Assembly: GCA_902651635.1 (NCBI GenBank)
Contig: CACRSC010000005.1
Span: 641,139 to 705,138 of the forward strand
Direction of reading: 5' to 3'
DNA length: 64,000 nt
Origin: Mastigamoeba balamuthi
Lineage: Eukaryota; Evosea; Mastigamoebida; Mastigamoebidae
This document shows, one piece after another, positions 43,015-52,214 of the stretch. A model generated the notes under the pieces. That model was not told the origin of the DNA, did not search any database, and was given only the letters and a program-made list of their open reading frames with translations. Position numbers and translations under genes: made by a program. Within the stretch, counting starts at the first letter, position 1. Every line of letters starts with the position of its first letter.

Positions 43015-43903
43015 TGTTGTGTCCAAGAGCGCGGGCAAGACGACACCCCTGTACATCAGGAGCGAGGGCCCCGCTCCGTTTATCGCGACGCCGAAGCCCA
43101 AGACAATTACACTGCGGATGGACATATTCGACTTCCCCACAGGCATTAACAAGTCACAGGAGAAGACAAACCCAGACTTCGAGCAGCACAACATGGGCGG
43201 CGAGAAGGACATCGTGGCCAAGCAGCTGGGACCCGACAGACTGCCCGTGTACTGGTGCCCCAATGGATGCAAGACAGTGCACAGCAAGGAGTCGTTTGAC
43301 CAGTGGTTCCGCAACACAACAGACGTCAACCGCTACATCACCAAGGACCTCACGATGACCCTCAACGACAAGGGCCTCTACGCCTACAACAACCAGGAGT
43401 TCTTCATCGCAGACGGCCTGGGCTTCGGCAACGACCCCACGAACCCGCCGCACAACTTTGGGTACTGCATGGCCATCCACGCACAGCAGCAGCAGCAGCG
43501 AGAGGGCTGCACCGCCGAGGGAAAGCAGCACCGGGGCAGTCTCTGGCTCGCACGAGGGCTCGAGCTCAGCCACACAGCTCGAGGGCGCCAGCGAGCAGAG
43601 CGACGCCGTTTCCTCAGTTCCCCATCTGAGTGGAGGCGGACCAGCGAGCAGCAGAGCGCGCGACAGTGCGTCGGCAGCATGGAGCCGTGTCGCGGAGCAC
43701 GCCCAGTCGGAGGCCATTCTCGCGGCGGCCAGTTCAGCGGGTCTTGTTCTGGCAGCCGCAGCAGTTCTGTTCTGAGAGGGCCACACAGAGCACACTTCGA
43801 ACGGAGAGCAGAGGCTGTGCCTCTAAGTGAGTCCAGAATGCCAATTGCTCTTGCTCTTTCACACTTGGCGCCGCACAAAACATGCCACAATGACGTAGGA
43901 TAA
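43015..43903 (+). pseudogene. Fibro-slime member 9: 5'-truncated by gap and internally deleted
   Basis: Exon 3 starts at 43015 (VVSKSAGKTTPLYIRSEGPA) after the gap at 42945, so signal exon and N-module are absent. The core runs normally to YCMAIH at about 43480. It then jumps to stalk sequence (GCACAGCAGCAG onward) that matches member 8 from 42406. Relative to member 8, 566 bp are missing (member 8 positions 41840-42405). Because 566 is not a multiple of 3, the stalk is read out of frame (QQQQQREG) and the GPI-type tail is lost. An assembly chimera is the alternative. Residues upstream differ from member 8 at several sites, so it is not simply the same locus. Confidence 0.7.
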
Positions 43904-44376
43904 GGCCGCTGGTGATGCCTGTGCTCAGAACACACACGCCTGGTGTTCGGAATGTGTGTCTCTGCTGCTGCTGCTGCTCCCACTAGTTAACCCCGAGATT
44001 CACAACCCCCCAGTGCCCGCAGTGTGAGGGCAAATCAATGTCGCAAAAAGGGGGTGGCTTTCAATTCTGTCGAATGGAATGCCTATCAGAGTGAATACAG
44101 TCTGCTCACGGGGAAATCCCAAGGAGTCCCAGAGATGGGTCCCATGAATGACATAGACGCAATATGGCATGCGGCAGATCTACTCCAGTACATGCGCAAA
44201 CCAGGTACCGGAAATGTATACGAATGTAAGAAAACGGTGTGGAGTAACAACCCCACTGTTAGAGTGAGGGTCTCACGCCAAAGGTTAAAAGCCCGTCCAC
44301 TCGAGCATACCTCCCCGCTCTTTGCCGCACTCCCACAACCCATCAGCCCAGCACACAGCCAAAGAAGAGGCCCTCC
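43904..44376. other. Intergenic between array members 9 and 10
   Basis: 43904-44028 repeats the 3' flank of member 8. The remainder (about 44030-44376) holds no recognisable gene. Confidence 0.45.
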
Positions 44377-46155
44377 ATGTGCACGATCACGGTCCCGACC
44401 CTCGCTGCCCTCGCTCTGCTGCTCTGTGCGGAGCCACAACATCGCAGACTGCAGCAACGCTACATAGCAACTGACACAACACACACAACAAAACAACCGC
44501 CCACGCCCCCGCAAACAAAAAGATGCAGCAGCAGCGAGCGCACGCCCCTCTACACCGCCGTTCCTTCTGACCCTGGAGAGCCACACGCCGCGGTGCCCCA
44601 CGGCGCAGGACCACTCGTCCGAGACGGTGTTCCGCTACAAGCTGCAGATCAGGAGGCCGCCGGCCATCGCCTCGGTGACGCTGCGGACGGACCCCAGCTG
44701 GCCCACGGTGCCCAGGGCCTCGCTCGACCCCGAGACAAACCTCACAGGGCTCCGCTTCGTCTTCGACCCCCCACTGCTGCCCACCAACGCGAGCTTCTTC
44801 AGCTTCACGGTGCAGGACACCTTCGACAACGTGGGCTCTGTGCTCTACAGGTGCGCCCCACACAACACGTCACGGCAGCAGCACATCAGCGCAGCAGCTC
44901 AGCACAGCGACGGCCTCGCTCTGGGTCTGTGGGGCGCAGGGTTGTGTCGGCGAGCGGGGGCGAGGTGATGACCAACTGGCTGGCGTTTGCGGGGCCAGCG
45001 CCGTACCTGCCCATCGTCAAGCCGCAGAGCATCTCGCTCAGGATGGACATCTTCGACTTCCCCACTGGCATCAACAGTGCGCAGCCCAAAACCAACGAGG
45101 ACTTCGAATACTGGCAAATGGGTAGCGAGAAGGACATCGTCAAGACGCAGCTGGGACCCGACAGGCTGCCCGTGTACTGGTGCCCCAATGGATGCAGGAC
45201 AGTGCACAGCAAGGCGTCGTTTGACCAGTGGTTCCGCAACACAACAGACGTTAACAAGTACATCACCAAGGACCTCACGATGACCCTCAACGACAGGGGC
45301 GTCTACGCCTACAACAACCAGGAGTTCTTCATCGCAGACGGCCTGGGCTTCGGCAACGACCCCACGGACCCGCCGCACAACTTCGGGTACTGCATGGCCA
45401 TCCACACGAGCTTCACGTACATGGGCGGCGAGGTCTTCAGCTTCACCGGCGACGACGACGTCTGGGCCTTTGTCAACGGCACCCGCGTCATCAACCTCGG
45501 GGGGATGCATGGTGCTGAGAGCGCGAGCTTTAGTGCCGACGACATGAACCTCGTGCCCGGCCACTCGTACAACTTCGACTTCTTCTACTGCGAGCGCCAC
45601 ACGTTCAAGTCCACATTCGCCGCAGAGACGTCGCTGTCGCTCTACCAGTGCGAGGGCGACAAGTGCGGGTACTGCCGCAGCAGGTGCCACCTGGCGGGCC
45701 CCGACAGCGACGGCGACGGCACGCGGGACTGCCAGGACCTCTGCCCCCGCGACCCCCGCAAGACAGTCCCCGGCAGGTGCGGCTGCGGCAGCACAGAGGA
45801 CTCGTGCCCCCTCCCCCCCGAGTCCTCGTCGAGCATCGCCGACGACGAGCCCACGCCGGACCCCGTGGAGTCGTCGGGAGCGCCGCCTGACCCCCAGCCC
45901 CTGCCCTCGTCGTCGTCGTCGGAGCGCCATTCTTCCTCGAGCAGCTCGCACGCCATTCCCGTGATGCCCCAGAGCAGCAGCTCCTCGGCGGAGAGCAGTG
46001 ACCGTCAGAGCAGCGGCGGGCAGAACAGCGGTGACGTGGCGCCACAACCCGAGAGGCTGAGCAGCAGCGCAGGGCACCGGCAGGCGTCTGCAGCGCCGAC
46101 CGTGGCTCCTGCTGCGGCCGCTGCTGTCGTTGCTGTGATGGCGGCCTTTGCCTGA
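44377..46155 (+). CDS. Fibro-slime family surface protein 10
   Basis: A complete 530-aa model. Exons are 44377-44425 (signal MCTITVPTLAALALLLC), 44523-44850 and 44940-46155. It is of the member 7/11 subgroup. The FDPPLLPTNASFFSFTVQDT part of its N-module matches member 1 instead, indicating exchange. The core has unusual substitutions: DDVWAFVNGTRVINLGGMHG, with Ala for Val and Asn for the usual Asp in the IDLGG strand, and ERHTFKST. The insert is INSAQPKTNEDFEYWQMGSE. The stalk runs SSSSIADDEPTPDP onward. The tail is PTVAPAAAAAVVAVMAAFA. Confidence 0.85.
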   Translation: MCTITVPTLAALALLLCAEPQHRRLQQRYIATDTTHTTKQPPTPPQTKRCSSSERTPLYTAVPSDPGEPHAAVPHGAGPLVRDGVPLQAADQEAAGHRLGDAADGPQLAHGAQGLARPRDKPHRAPLRLRPPTAAHQRELLQLHGAGHLRQRGLCALQVRPTQHVTAAAHQRSSSAQRRPRSGSVGRRVVSASGGEVMTNWLAFAGPAPYLPIVKPQSISLRMDIFDFPTGINSAQPKTNEDFEYWQMGSEKDIVKTQLGPDRLPVYWCPNGCRTVHSKASFDQWFRNTTDVNKYITKDLTMTLNDRGVYAYNNQEFFIADGLGFGNDPTDPPHNFGYCMAIHTSFTYMGGEVFSFTGDDDVWAFVNGTRVINLGGMHGAESASFSADDMNLVPGHSYNFDFFYCERHTFKSTFAAETSLSLYQCEGDKCGYCRSRCHLAGPDSDGDGTRDCQDLCPRDPRKTVPGRCGCGSTEDSCPLPPESSSSIADDEPTPDPVESSGAPPDPQPLPSSSSSERHSSSSSSHAIPVMPQSSSSSAESSDRQSSGGQNSGDVAPQPERLSSSAGHRQASAAPTVAPAAAAAVVAVMAAFA

Positions 46156-46962
46156 GTCGCCCAGTCGGCGACCTCAGAGGCCAGAGGGCCGTGCATGTGG
46201 CTCTCAGTACCCCGGGGCACAGACGCACTCCAACACTCCAACAGCTTCGCAAACGTGTCCTGGCTTCATGATCGTTGTTCGTCTCAGGTGTGGACAGAAT
46301 GGCGAGCAGAGCTGCGGCTGAGTCCCTGTTGGCAGCCAGCTTCGTTGCAGCTGCGTTCAGGCAACGCGTTGACACACGGTCCCAGCTGGCGCACAGCTGT
46401 CACAGGCCGACAGCAGGGGTGCGCTCCACCCCTCCCCCGTCAACGTCTTCAGGCCCACAACCGCGTTGCCCAGAAGCCAGCGACCAGCACAGCACGGCCC
46501 TCACGCCTTGCGCTCATCAGACTCAACTCGCAGCCATAGTGTGGCAGGCTGATCTTCAACTCTTGGAATCCACAAGCAACACTTGAAAGCACGCGAGCCC
46601 TACCGGAATCATTCACTGATGTGCGCGGGGCCACACGGGAGCCGGGTGGGTGCACTAAAGTTGCACAGCAATGGTCTTCCCTGTTAAATTGATTAATCCA
46701 ACACCGTGCGGAAAACCGAGCATCCACACGCCTCGGGAAGAGCGCGGGGGATGGGCCCTCATTACACACTGATACAACTGTGGCCACTGACCGATCTCCG
46801 GAGCCCGCACAAAACAGGTACCGGGAAATATCATACAGCGGTGTGGGCTAGTGGACTTCACAGCATCACTGACGCTCTTATAGAATACCTCTTTCACGGA
46901 GGTGCCTCTCTTGCCGCCCCAGCGCACCCGCACAGCACCGCCACAGCACCGAAGCCACCTCC
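46156..46962. other. Intergenic between array members 10 and 11
   Basis: No gene is recognised in about 800 bp. CTTATAGAATACC near 46877-46889, some 85 bp before the next start, is a candidate TATA-like element (inference). Confidence 0.4.
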
Positions 46963-48783
46963 ATGCGCGCGACATCAGCCCCGGTCCTCGTCGCCCTCGC
47001 CCTGCTGCTCTGTGCGGTGCCCCCTCCTTCGCTACCGCAGGCCCCGGCAACGCTTGCCACCGCAACTGACAAACAAACAAAAACAAAACAAACGCGCAAC
47101 AAACACCAAAGGTGCAGCAGCAGTGAGTGCCCGTGCGACCACACCGCCGTTCCTGCTGTTCCTGGACCACCACGCGCCCCGGTGCCCCACGGCGCAGGAC
47201 CACTCGTCCGAGACGGTGTTCTACTACAAGCTGCGGGTCAAGTCGCCGCCGGCCATCGCCTCGATCACGCTGCAGACGGACCCCAGCTGGCCCACGGTGC
47301 CCAGGGCCTCGCTCGACCCCGAGACCAACCTCACAGGGCTCCGCTTCGAGTTCAACCCTCCCGCGCAGCCCGGGCAGGAGACCCCCTTCAGCTTTACGGT
47401 GCAGGACACCTTCGACAACGTGGGCTCTGTGCTCTACAGGTGCGCCCCACACAACACGTCACAGCAGCAGGACATCAGCGCAGCAGCTCAGCTCAGCGAC
47501 GGGCCTGTGTGGGGCGCAGGGTTGTGTCGGCGAGCGGGGGCGAGGTGATGACGCACTGGCTGGCGTATGCGGGGCCAGCGCCGTACCTGCCCATCGTCAA
47601 GCCGCAGAGCATCTCGCTCAGGATGGACATCTTCGACTTCCCCACCGGCTTAGGTGCCAAAAAGATCAACGAGGACTTCGAGTACTGGCAAATGGGCAGC
47701 GAGAAGGACATCGTCAAGACGCAGCTGGGCCCTGACAGGCTGCCCGTGTACTGGTGCCCGCGAGGCTGCAGGACAGTGCACAGCAAGGCGTCGTTCGACC
47801 AGTGGTTCCGCAACGTCAGCAGAACGCCCGAGGGCTACGAGGTCAACCGCTACATCACCAAGGACCTCACGATGACGCTCAACGACAAGGGCCTCTACGC
47901 GTACAACAACCAGGAGTTCTTCATCGCAGACGGCCTGGGCTTCAGCCCCGCAGACGATCGCGAAGGACACAACTTTGGGTACTGCATGGCCATCCACACG
48001 AGCTTCACGTACATGGGCGGCGAGGTCTTCAGCTTCACCGGCGACGACGACGTCTGGGTCTTTGTCAACGGCACCCGCATGATCGACCTCGGCGGCATCC
48101 ACTCGGCCGAGAGCGGCAGCTTCCGTGCCGACGACATGAACCTCGTGCCCGGTCACTCGTACAACTTCGACTTCTTCTACTGCGAGCGCCACACGTCGCG
48201 CTCCACGTTCGCGGCAGAGACGTCGCTGTCGCTGTTCCAGTGCGAGGGCGACAAGTGCGGGTACTGCCGCAGCAGGTGCCACCTGGCGGGCCCCGACAGC
48301 GACGGCGACGGCACGCGGGACTGCCAGGACCTCTGCCCCCACGACCCCCGCAAGACAGTCCCCGGCAGGTGCGGCTGCGGCAGCACAGAGGGCTCGTGCC
48401 CCCTCCTCCCCGAGTCCTCGTCGAGCGTCGCCGACGACGAGCCCACGCCGGACCCCGTGGAGTCGTCGGGAGCGCCGCCTGACCCCCAGCCCCTGCCCTC
48501 GTCGTCGTCGTCGTCGTCGGAGCGCCGTTCGTCCTCGAGCAGCTCGCACGCGATTCCGGCGGTGCCCCAGAGCAGCAGCAGCAGCAGCAGCAGCAGCTCG
48601 GCCGAGGGCAGCGGCGTGCACAGCAGCCGTGGAGGGAGCAGCGAGGACGTGGCGCCCCTGCCGGCGGGCCACAGCAGCAGGGCGGGGCACCAGCAGGCGT
48701 CTGCAGCGGTCGCCGTGGCCCCTGCCGCCTGGGCCCCTGCCGCGGCCGCCGTCGCTGCAGCTGCGGTGGCTGCGCTCGCCTGA
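46963..48783 (+). CDS. Fibro-slime family surface protein 11
   Basis: A complete 546-aa model. Exons are 46963-47011 (signal MRATSAPVLVALALLLC), 47112-47439 and 47520-48783. The N-module has FNPPAQPGQETPFSF, shared with member 6. The loop before the core differs: GLGFSPADDREGHNFGYC. A longer linker, RNVSRTPEGYEVNRYITK, precedes LTMTL. The stalk contains two pure Ser runs, one TCG-encoded and one AGC-encoded, and is otherwise close to member 10. It ends PAAWAPAAAAVAAAAVAALA. This is the last copy of the array. Confidence 0.85.
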   Translation: MRATSAPVLVALALLLCAVPPPSLPQAPATLATATDKQTKTKQTRNKHQRCSSSECPCDHTAVPAVPGPPRAPVPHGAGPLVRDGVLLQAAGQVAAGHRLDHAADGPQLAHGAQGLARPRDQPHRAPLRVQPSRAARAGDPLQLYGAGHLRQRGLCALQVRPTQHVTAAGHQRSSSAQRRACVGRRVVSASGGEVMTHWLAYAGPAPYLPIVKPQSISLRMDIFDFPTGLGAKKINEDFEYWQMGSEKDIVKTQLGPDRLPVYWCPRGCRTVHSKASFDQWFRNVSRTPEGYEVNRYITKDLTMTLNDKGLYAYNNQEFFIADGLGFSPADDREGHNFGYCMAIHTSFTYMGGEVFSFTGDDDVWVFVNGTRMIDLGGIHSAESGSFRADDMNLVPGHSYNFDFFYCERHTSRSTFAAETSLSLFQCEGDKCGYCRSRCHLAGPDSDGDGTRDCQDLCPHDPRKTVPGRCGCGSTEGSCPLLPESSSSVADDEPTPDPVESSGAPPDPQPLPSSSSSSSERRSSSSSSHAIPAVPQSSSSSSSSSSAEGSGVHSSRGGSSEDVAPLPAGHSSRAGHQQASAAVAVAPAAWAPAAAAVAAAAVAALA

Positions 48784-49875
48784 GGCCGCGCGGCCAGGGC
48801 GCCGAGGACCACCGCCAGAGGGCCCCCCGCGCGTGGGGCTGTACGCCGAGGCACAGACGCACCACACAGCACAACACAACACACCCACGCCGTCGCAGCT
48901 GCGACCAACACCGCCGTCCCTGCCTCGCCTGCCAGCAGCAGTGTTGTGTGCGTGGCTGCTCTCGGAGCCAAGAGGGGCAGACAGCACAGGCGCCCACAGG
49001 AGCCCCGTCGCCCGTCCCGCTTGCGGTGCTGCCGCCACCACGCGGGCGCTGTGGGCCATCGCGAGGGCGGCGGCGTGCAGCATCGCAGTGCGCTGCCCGG
49101 CGGTCTGCACGGCCCTCGCCCTGAGTCGAGTGCAGCGCGGTGCCAGCGGCGTGCGAGGAAGCAGGCGGGCGTCGGGGGTGCCTGGGGAGTGAGTGAGCGG
49201 TCGCTGCGGGCCCCCTGGCCAGCCGACTGCCGCAGCGAGGTGTGCAGAGGCCTGCGTGCTGTGTGCGGCTGGCTCTCTGGCGATCCTCTGCAGGCCCCCG
49301 TGGGCAGCGGACACCACCAGAGGCCGGGAGAGAGAGTGTGTGAGTGAGAGCGATTGAGAGAGTGAGTGAGTGAGAGTGTGAGAGTGTGTGTGCGCTGAGT
49401 GTGAGTGTGAGAGAGAGTGTGTGTGTGAGTGATTGAGAGTGAGTGAGAGTGATTGAGAGTGAGTGAGTGAGAGTGAGAGAGAGAGTGTGTGTGTGTGCTG
49501 AGTGTGAGTGTGTGAGTGAGTGTGTGAGAGAGTTTGTGAGAGAGAGAGACACGCAGTGGAGCGCCTCAGTACACAGGCAGTCATACCGCTATCTGTCTAG
49601 AATATCCAGAATATATGCATAATATCCAGATCCGGAACCTGCTGGGCTGCTGGGCTGCTGGCTCAAGACTGGCCGCAGTGGCCAATCGCACACACCAGCA
49701 GGTCGTGCCCAGCCGCTGGATGCCCACAGTGGTCACCGACAACTAGCTTGGTTGACCCGTGTTGACCGGGGGGCCAACCGACGCAACCGACGCGTGGGCA
49801 ATATCGAGGGCAGCATATCTAGATCTGGGGCACAGCACAGGGCAGATATTTACATATCCCACAGAGAGAGCAGCA
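48784..49875. repeat. Intergenic with a long GAGAGTGTGTG tract
   Basis: No gene is seen. 49325-49555 is a purine/TG-rich strand-biased tract of GAGTGAGTG and GAGTGTGTG units. After it, 49600-49660 contains AATATCCAG repeats and 49845-49860 a GATATTTACATATCC stretch just before the ZIP gene start, like the A/T motifs near other genes. Confidence 0.75.
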
Positions 49876-51513
49876 ATGGCGGCCCACAGCGCGAGCCCCG
49901 CGGTCGACTACAGCGCCCACGTGCCCCTGGCGCTCCTGCTCACCACCGTCAGCGGCCTGGCCACCGCCGTCGGTGCGCTGCGCCCTCAGCCCTGCTGTCT
50001 CTCTGGGCTGTCGTGTCAGCCTGGCTGACTGTGCCGCCCTCTTGCGTGTGCCCTGTGGCTGCTGTGGATGGTGATGTGGCTGCTGTGGCTGCTGTGGATG
50101 GTGATGTGGCTGCTGTGGGTGCTGTGGATGCGGCAGGGGGCGTGGTGATCGTGGCGTGCGGGGAGCCCTCTGCGCGGAAGCTGGGGCACATGCTGAGCTT
50201 CGCGTCGGGGGTGATGCTCTACATCAGCTTCGCCGACCTCCTCGCCGAGAGCGTCGCCGACATCGGCTTCCTCCCCGCAAACACTGCTGTCTGCTCTCCT
50301 CTCTCTCTCTCTCCCCCACCCCCTGCCACTTCCACTCGCGGTGTTAACACCACCTCCTCCACTCCCACTACCACCACTACCACTACTCCCACCACTTCCA
50401 CCACTTCCACCACATACTTCCACTCACACACACTTGCACACTCGCACTACCACCACCACCACCACTACCACCACCACCACCACAACCCTAACACTGCTGC
50501 TCCCCTGTCCCCCCTGGCAGTTTGCGCTGGGCGCTGTCTTCTTCATGGTCGTCGTGGAGCTCGTCCCCGAGCCCGACCCCTCCCGCTTCGTCCGCCAGCA
50601 GCAGCAGCCCAAGGACAGCAAGGCCGCCGTCACCCCTGGCAGCAGTGCACTGGCTGTGCGCTCATGCGCTCCTCCCACCATCGCACACTCTCTCGCTCTC
50701 TTGTGGCGCACACGCACAAGCGGCCGTGGCTGCGGGGCCTCACCCCTCGGCCGCACGGTACGCTGCAGGAGAGCAAGGGACACCTGCTGAAGCTGGCGCT
50801 CGTCACGGCCGTGGGCATCAGGTGCGCGCCCTCTGCCCTCTGCCCCCTGCCCCCCCGTGCGCTGACGCAGGCGCTGTGCGGTGCTGGCGCAGCGTGCACA
50901 ACTTCCCCGAGGGCGTGGCCGTCTACCTCGCGTGCCTCAAGGGCCCCGCCGTGGGCCTCCCCCTCATGGTCGTCATCGCCGCCCACAACATCCCCGAGGG
51001 CATGGCCGTCGCCGCCCCCATCTTCAGCGCCACCGCCAGGTCCCCCTCCTCCTGCTGCTGCTGCTGCCGCTGCTTCACTGCCGCCTGCTGACCCCCCCTC
51101 CTGCCCCCACGGCGCAGCAAGTGGCAGGCCATCAAGTGGTCCACGCTCAGCGGCATCGTCGAGCCCGCGGGGGCCCTGCTCGTGGCGGTGGCGCTCAACG
51201 CCTTCCTGACCGACTACGTGGTGCAGTGCATGCTCGCCGGCGTCGGCGGCATCATGGTCTACATGACCGTCCGCGAGCTCATGCCCACCACCTTCAAGTA
51301 CATCTCCCCCGAGGTCCGCGCTGCCCCGCCCTTCGTCCTCCCCGAGGCTTGCTGGCCTGCCCCCGCGCTGCTGTCGCTCAACGGGCGGGCGATCTGCAGG
51401 AGGCGTCGTACAGCTTCCTCGCGGGCATGACGTTCATCGCGTCCACCGTGTACTACCTGCACAGCATGCACCCGGCAGCCCCTGCGCACGACCACCTGCA
51501 CGACGCCGCCTAG
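49876..51513 (+). CDS. ZIP-family metal (zinc/iron) transporter
   Basis: Predicted membrane importer of divalent metals into the cytosol. Exons: 49876-49972, 50137-50288, 50521-50628, 50769-50821, 50893-51039, 51118-51313 and 51400-51513, totalling 288 aa; phases close. Helices are visible in order, with SFASGVMLYISFADLLAE and ALGAVFFMVVVELVPE. The two ZIP metal-site motifs are HNFPEGVAV and HNIPEGMAVAAP, the latter being the H-N-x-P-E-G signature of helices IV and V. IVEPAGALLVAVALNAF and a C-terminal helix with a His-containing tail (HDHLHDAA) follow. The resemblance is to the GufA/ZupT-like branch. The cytosolic loop is short (QQQQPKDSK). Metal specificity and membrane are not determinable. 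Confidence 0.87.
50340..50500 (+). repeat. CAC/TCC microsatellite in ZIP intron 2
   Basis: A pyrimidine/A-rich run of CCACCACTACCACC units in the 232-nt intron. The previous intron (49973-50136) also has repeats of GATGGTGATGTGGCTGCTGT. Confidence 0.85.
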
Positions 51514-52214
51514 CCCCTCCCCTAGCCTTAACAGGACAGCCGTACTCCCGTTCACCCCGCGGGGTCCTGCTGCCCGCGTCTGGGCCGTCTGGGCCGTCTG
51601 GGCCCCTTGCCTTTGCAGCCACGCACCCCGCGTGCGCTCTGTGCGCGAGAGCAAGGCCGCAGCCGTTGCTGGGCGCACGGTGTTCGCAGTCCTTGTGGGC
51701 GGCGGCCCCAGCACATCCTCTCAGGGCGGCAATGGTGCTGGCTGTGCCGGCCGTGGCGCCTGCAAGGGCTTGCGGCACAGATCACTACGCGCTCCAGTGT
51801 CTGATGCCTATAGGCCCGGTGTTTCTGAGTTCAAGACCTCTACCCGACATTGCACATACCACCTGCCAAGCTGTGCGTCCGCCGCTGCCGCCGCTGCTTC
51901 TGCGCTCGCTGGCAGCGCGAATGGCTCAATCGGCCGAGCTGTTGTGTTGGTGGAGGCAGGATTTTGTCCCTGCGTGACCAAAGCAACTGGCTTATGCGAG
52001 ACTCTATGCTCTTCACTCTGGCTGCCATCCGTTCCACCCGAAGGCAGCTCTGTTCTACTAGAACTTTTGGCGTGAGCAGTTTCTTGACGGAACAGGGTCT
52101 CGGGACACACAAATCAGGAGATTAGTACCGGATATCCCGATCCCTGCAACTGCGGTGCAAACCAGGCTATGAATCCTCGCAAAACCCTGCTGCCCTCATT
52201 TGACAGCAGGCGGC
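51514..52214. other. Intergenic between ZIP and F-box genes
   Basis: No gene is recognised. Short duplicated GGGCCGTCTG units occur near 51583-51604. A GGATATCCCGATCC element lies at 52130, near the F-box gene start. Confidence 0.4.

Noticed and set aside
49325-49555. CRISPR-like or telomeric array
   Set aside because: The units are 2-9 nt simple sequence without spacers; eukaryotic context.
47650-49584. Very long minus-strand open frame (over 600 codons) antisense to fibro-slime 11
   Set aside because: It mirrors GC-rich codons of a well-supported plus-strand gene, is rich in Arg/Ala/Gly with no domain, and runs on into simple-sequence Ser/His repeats.
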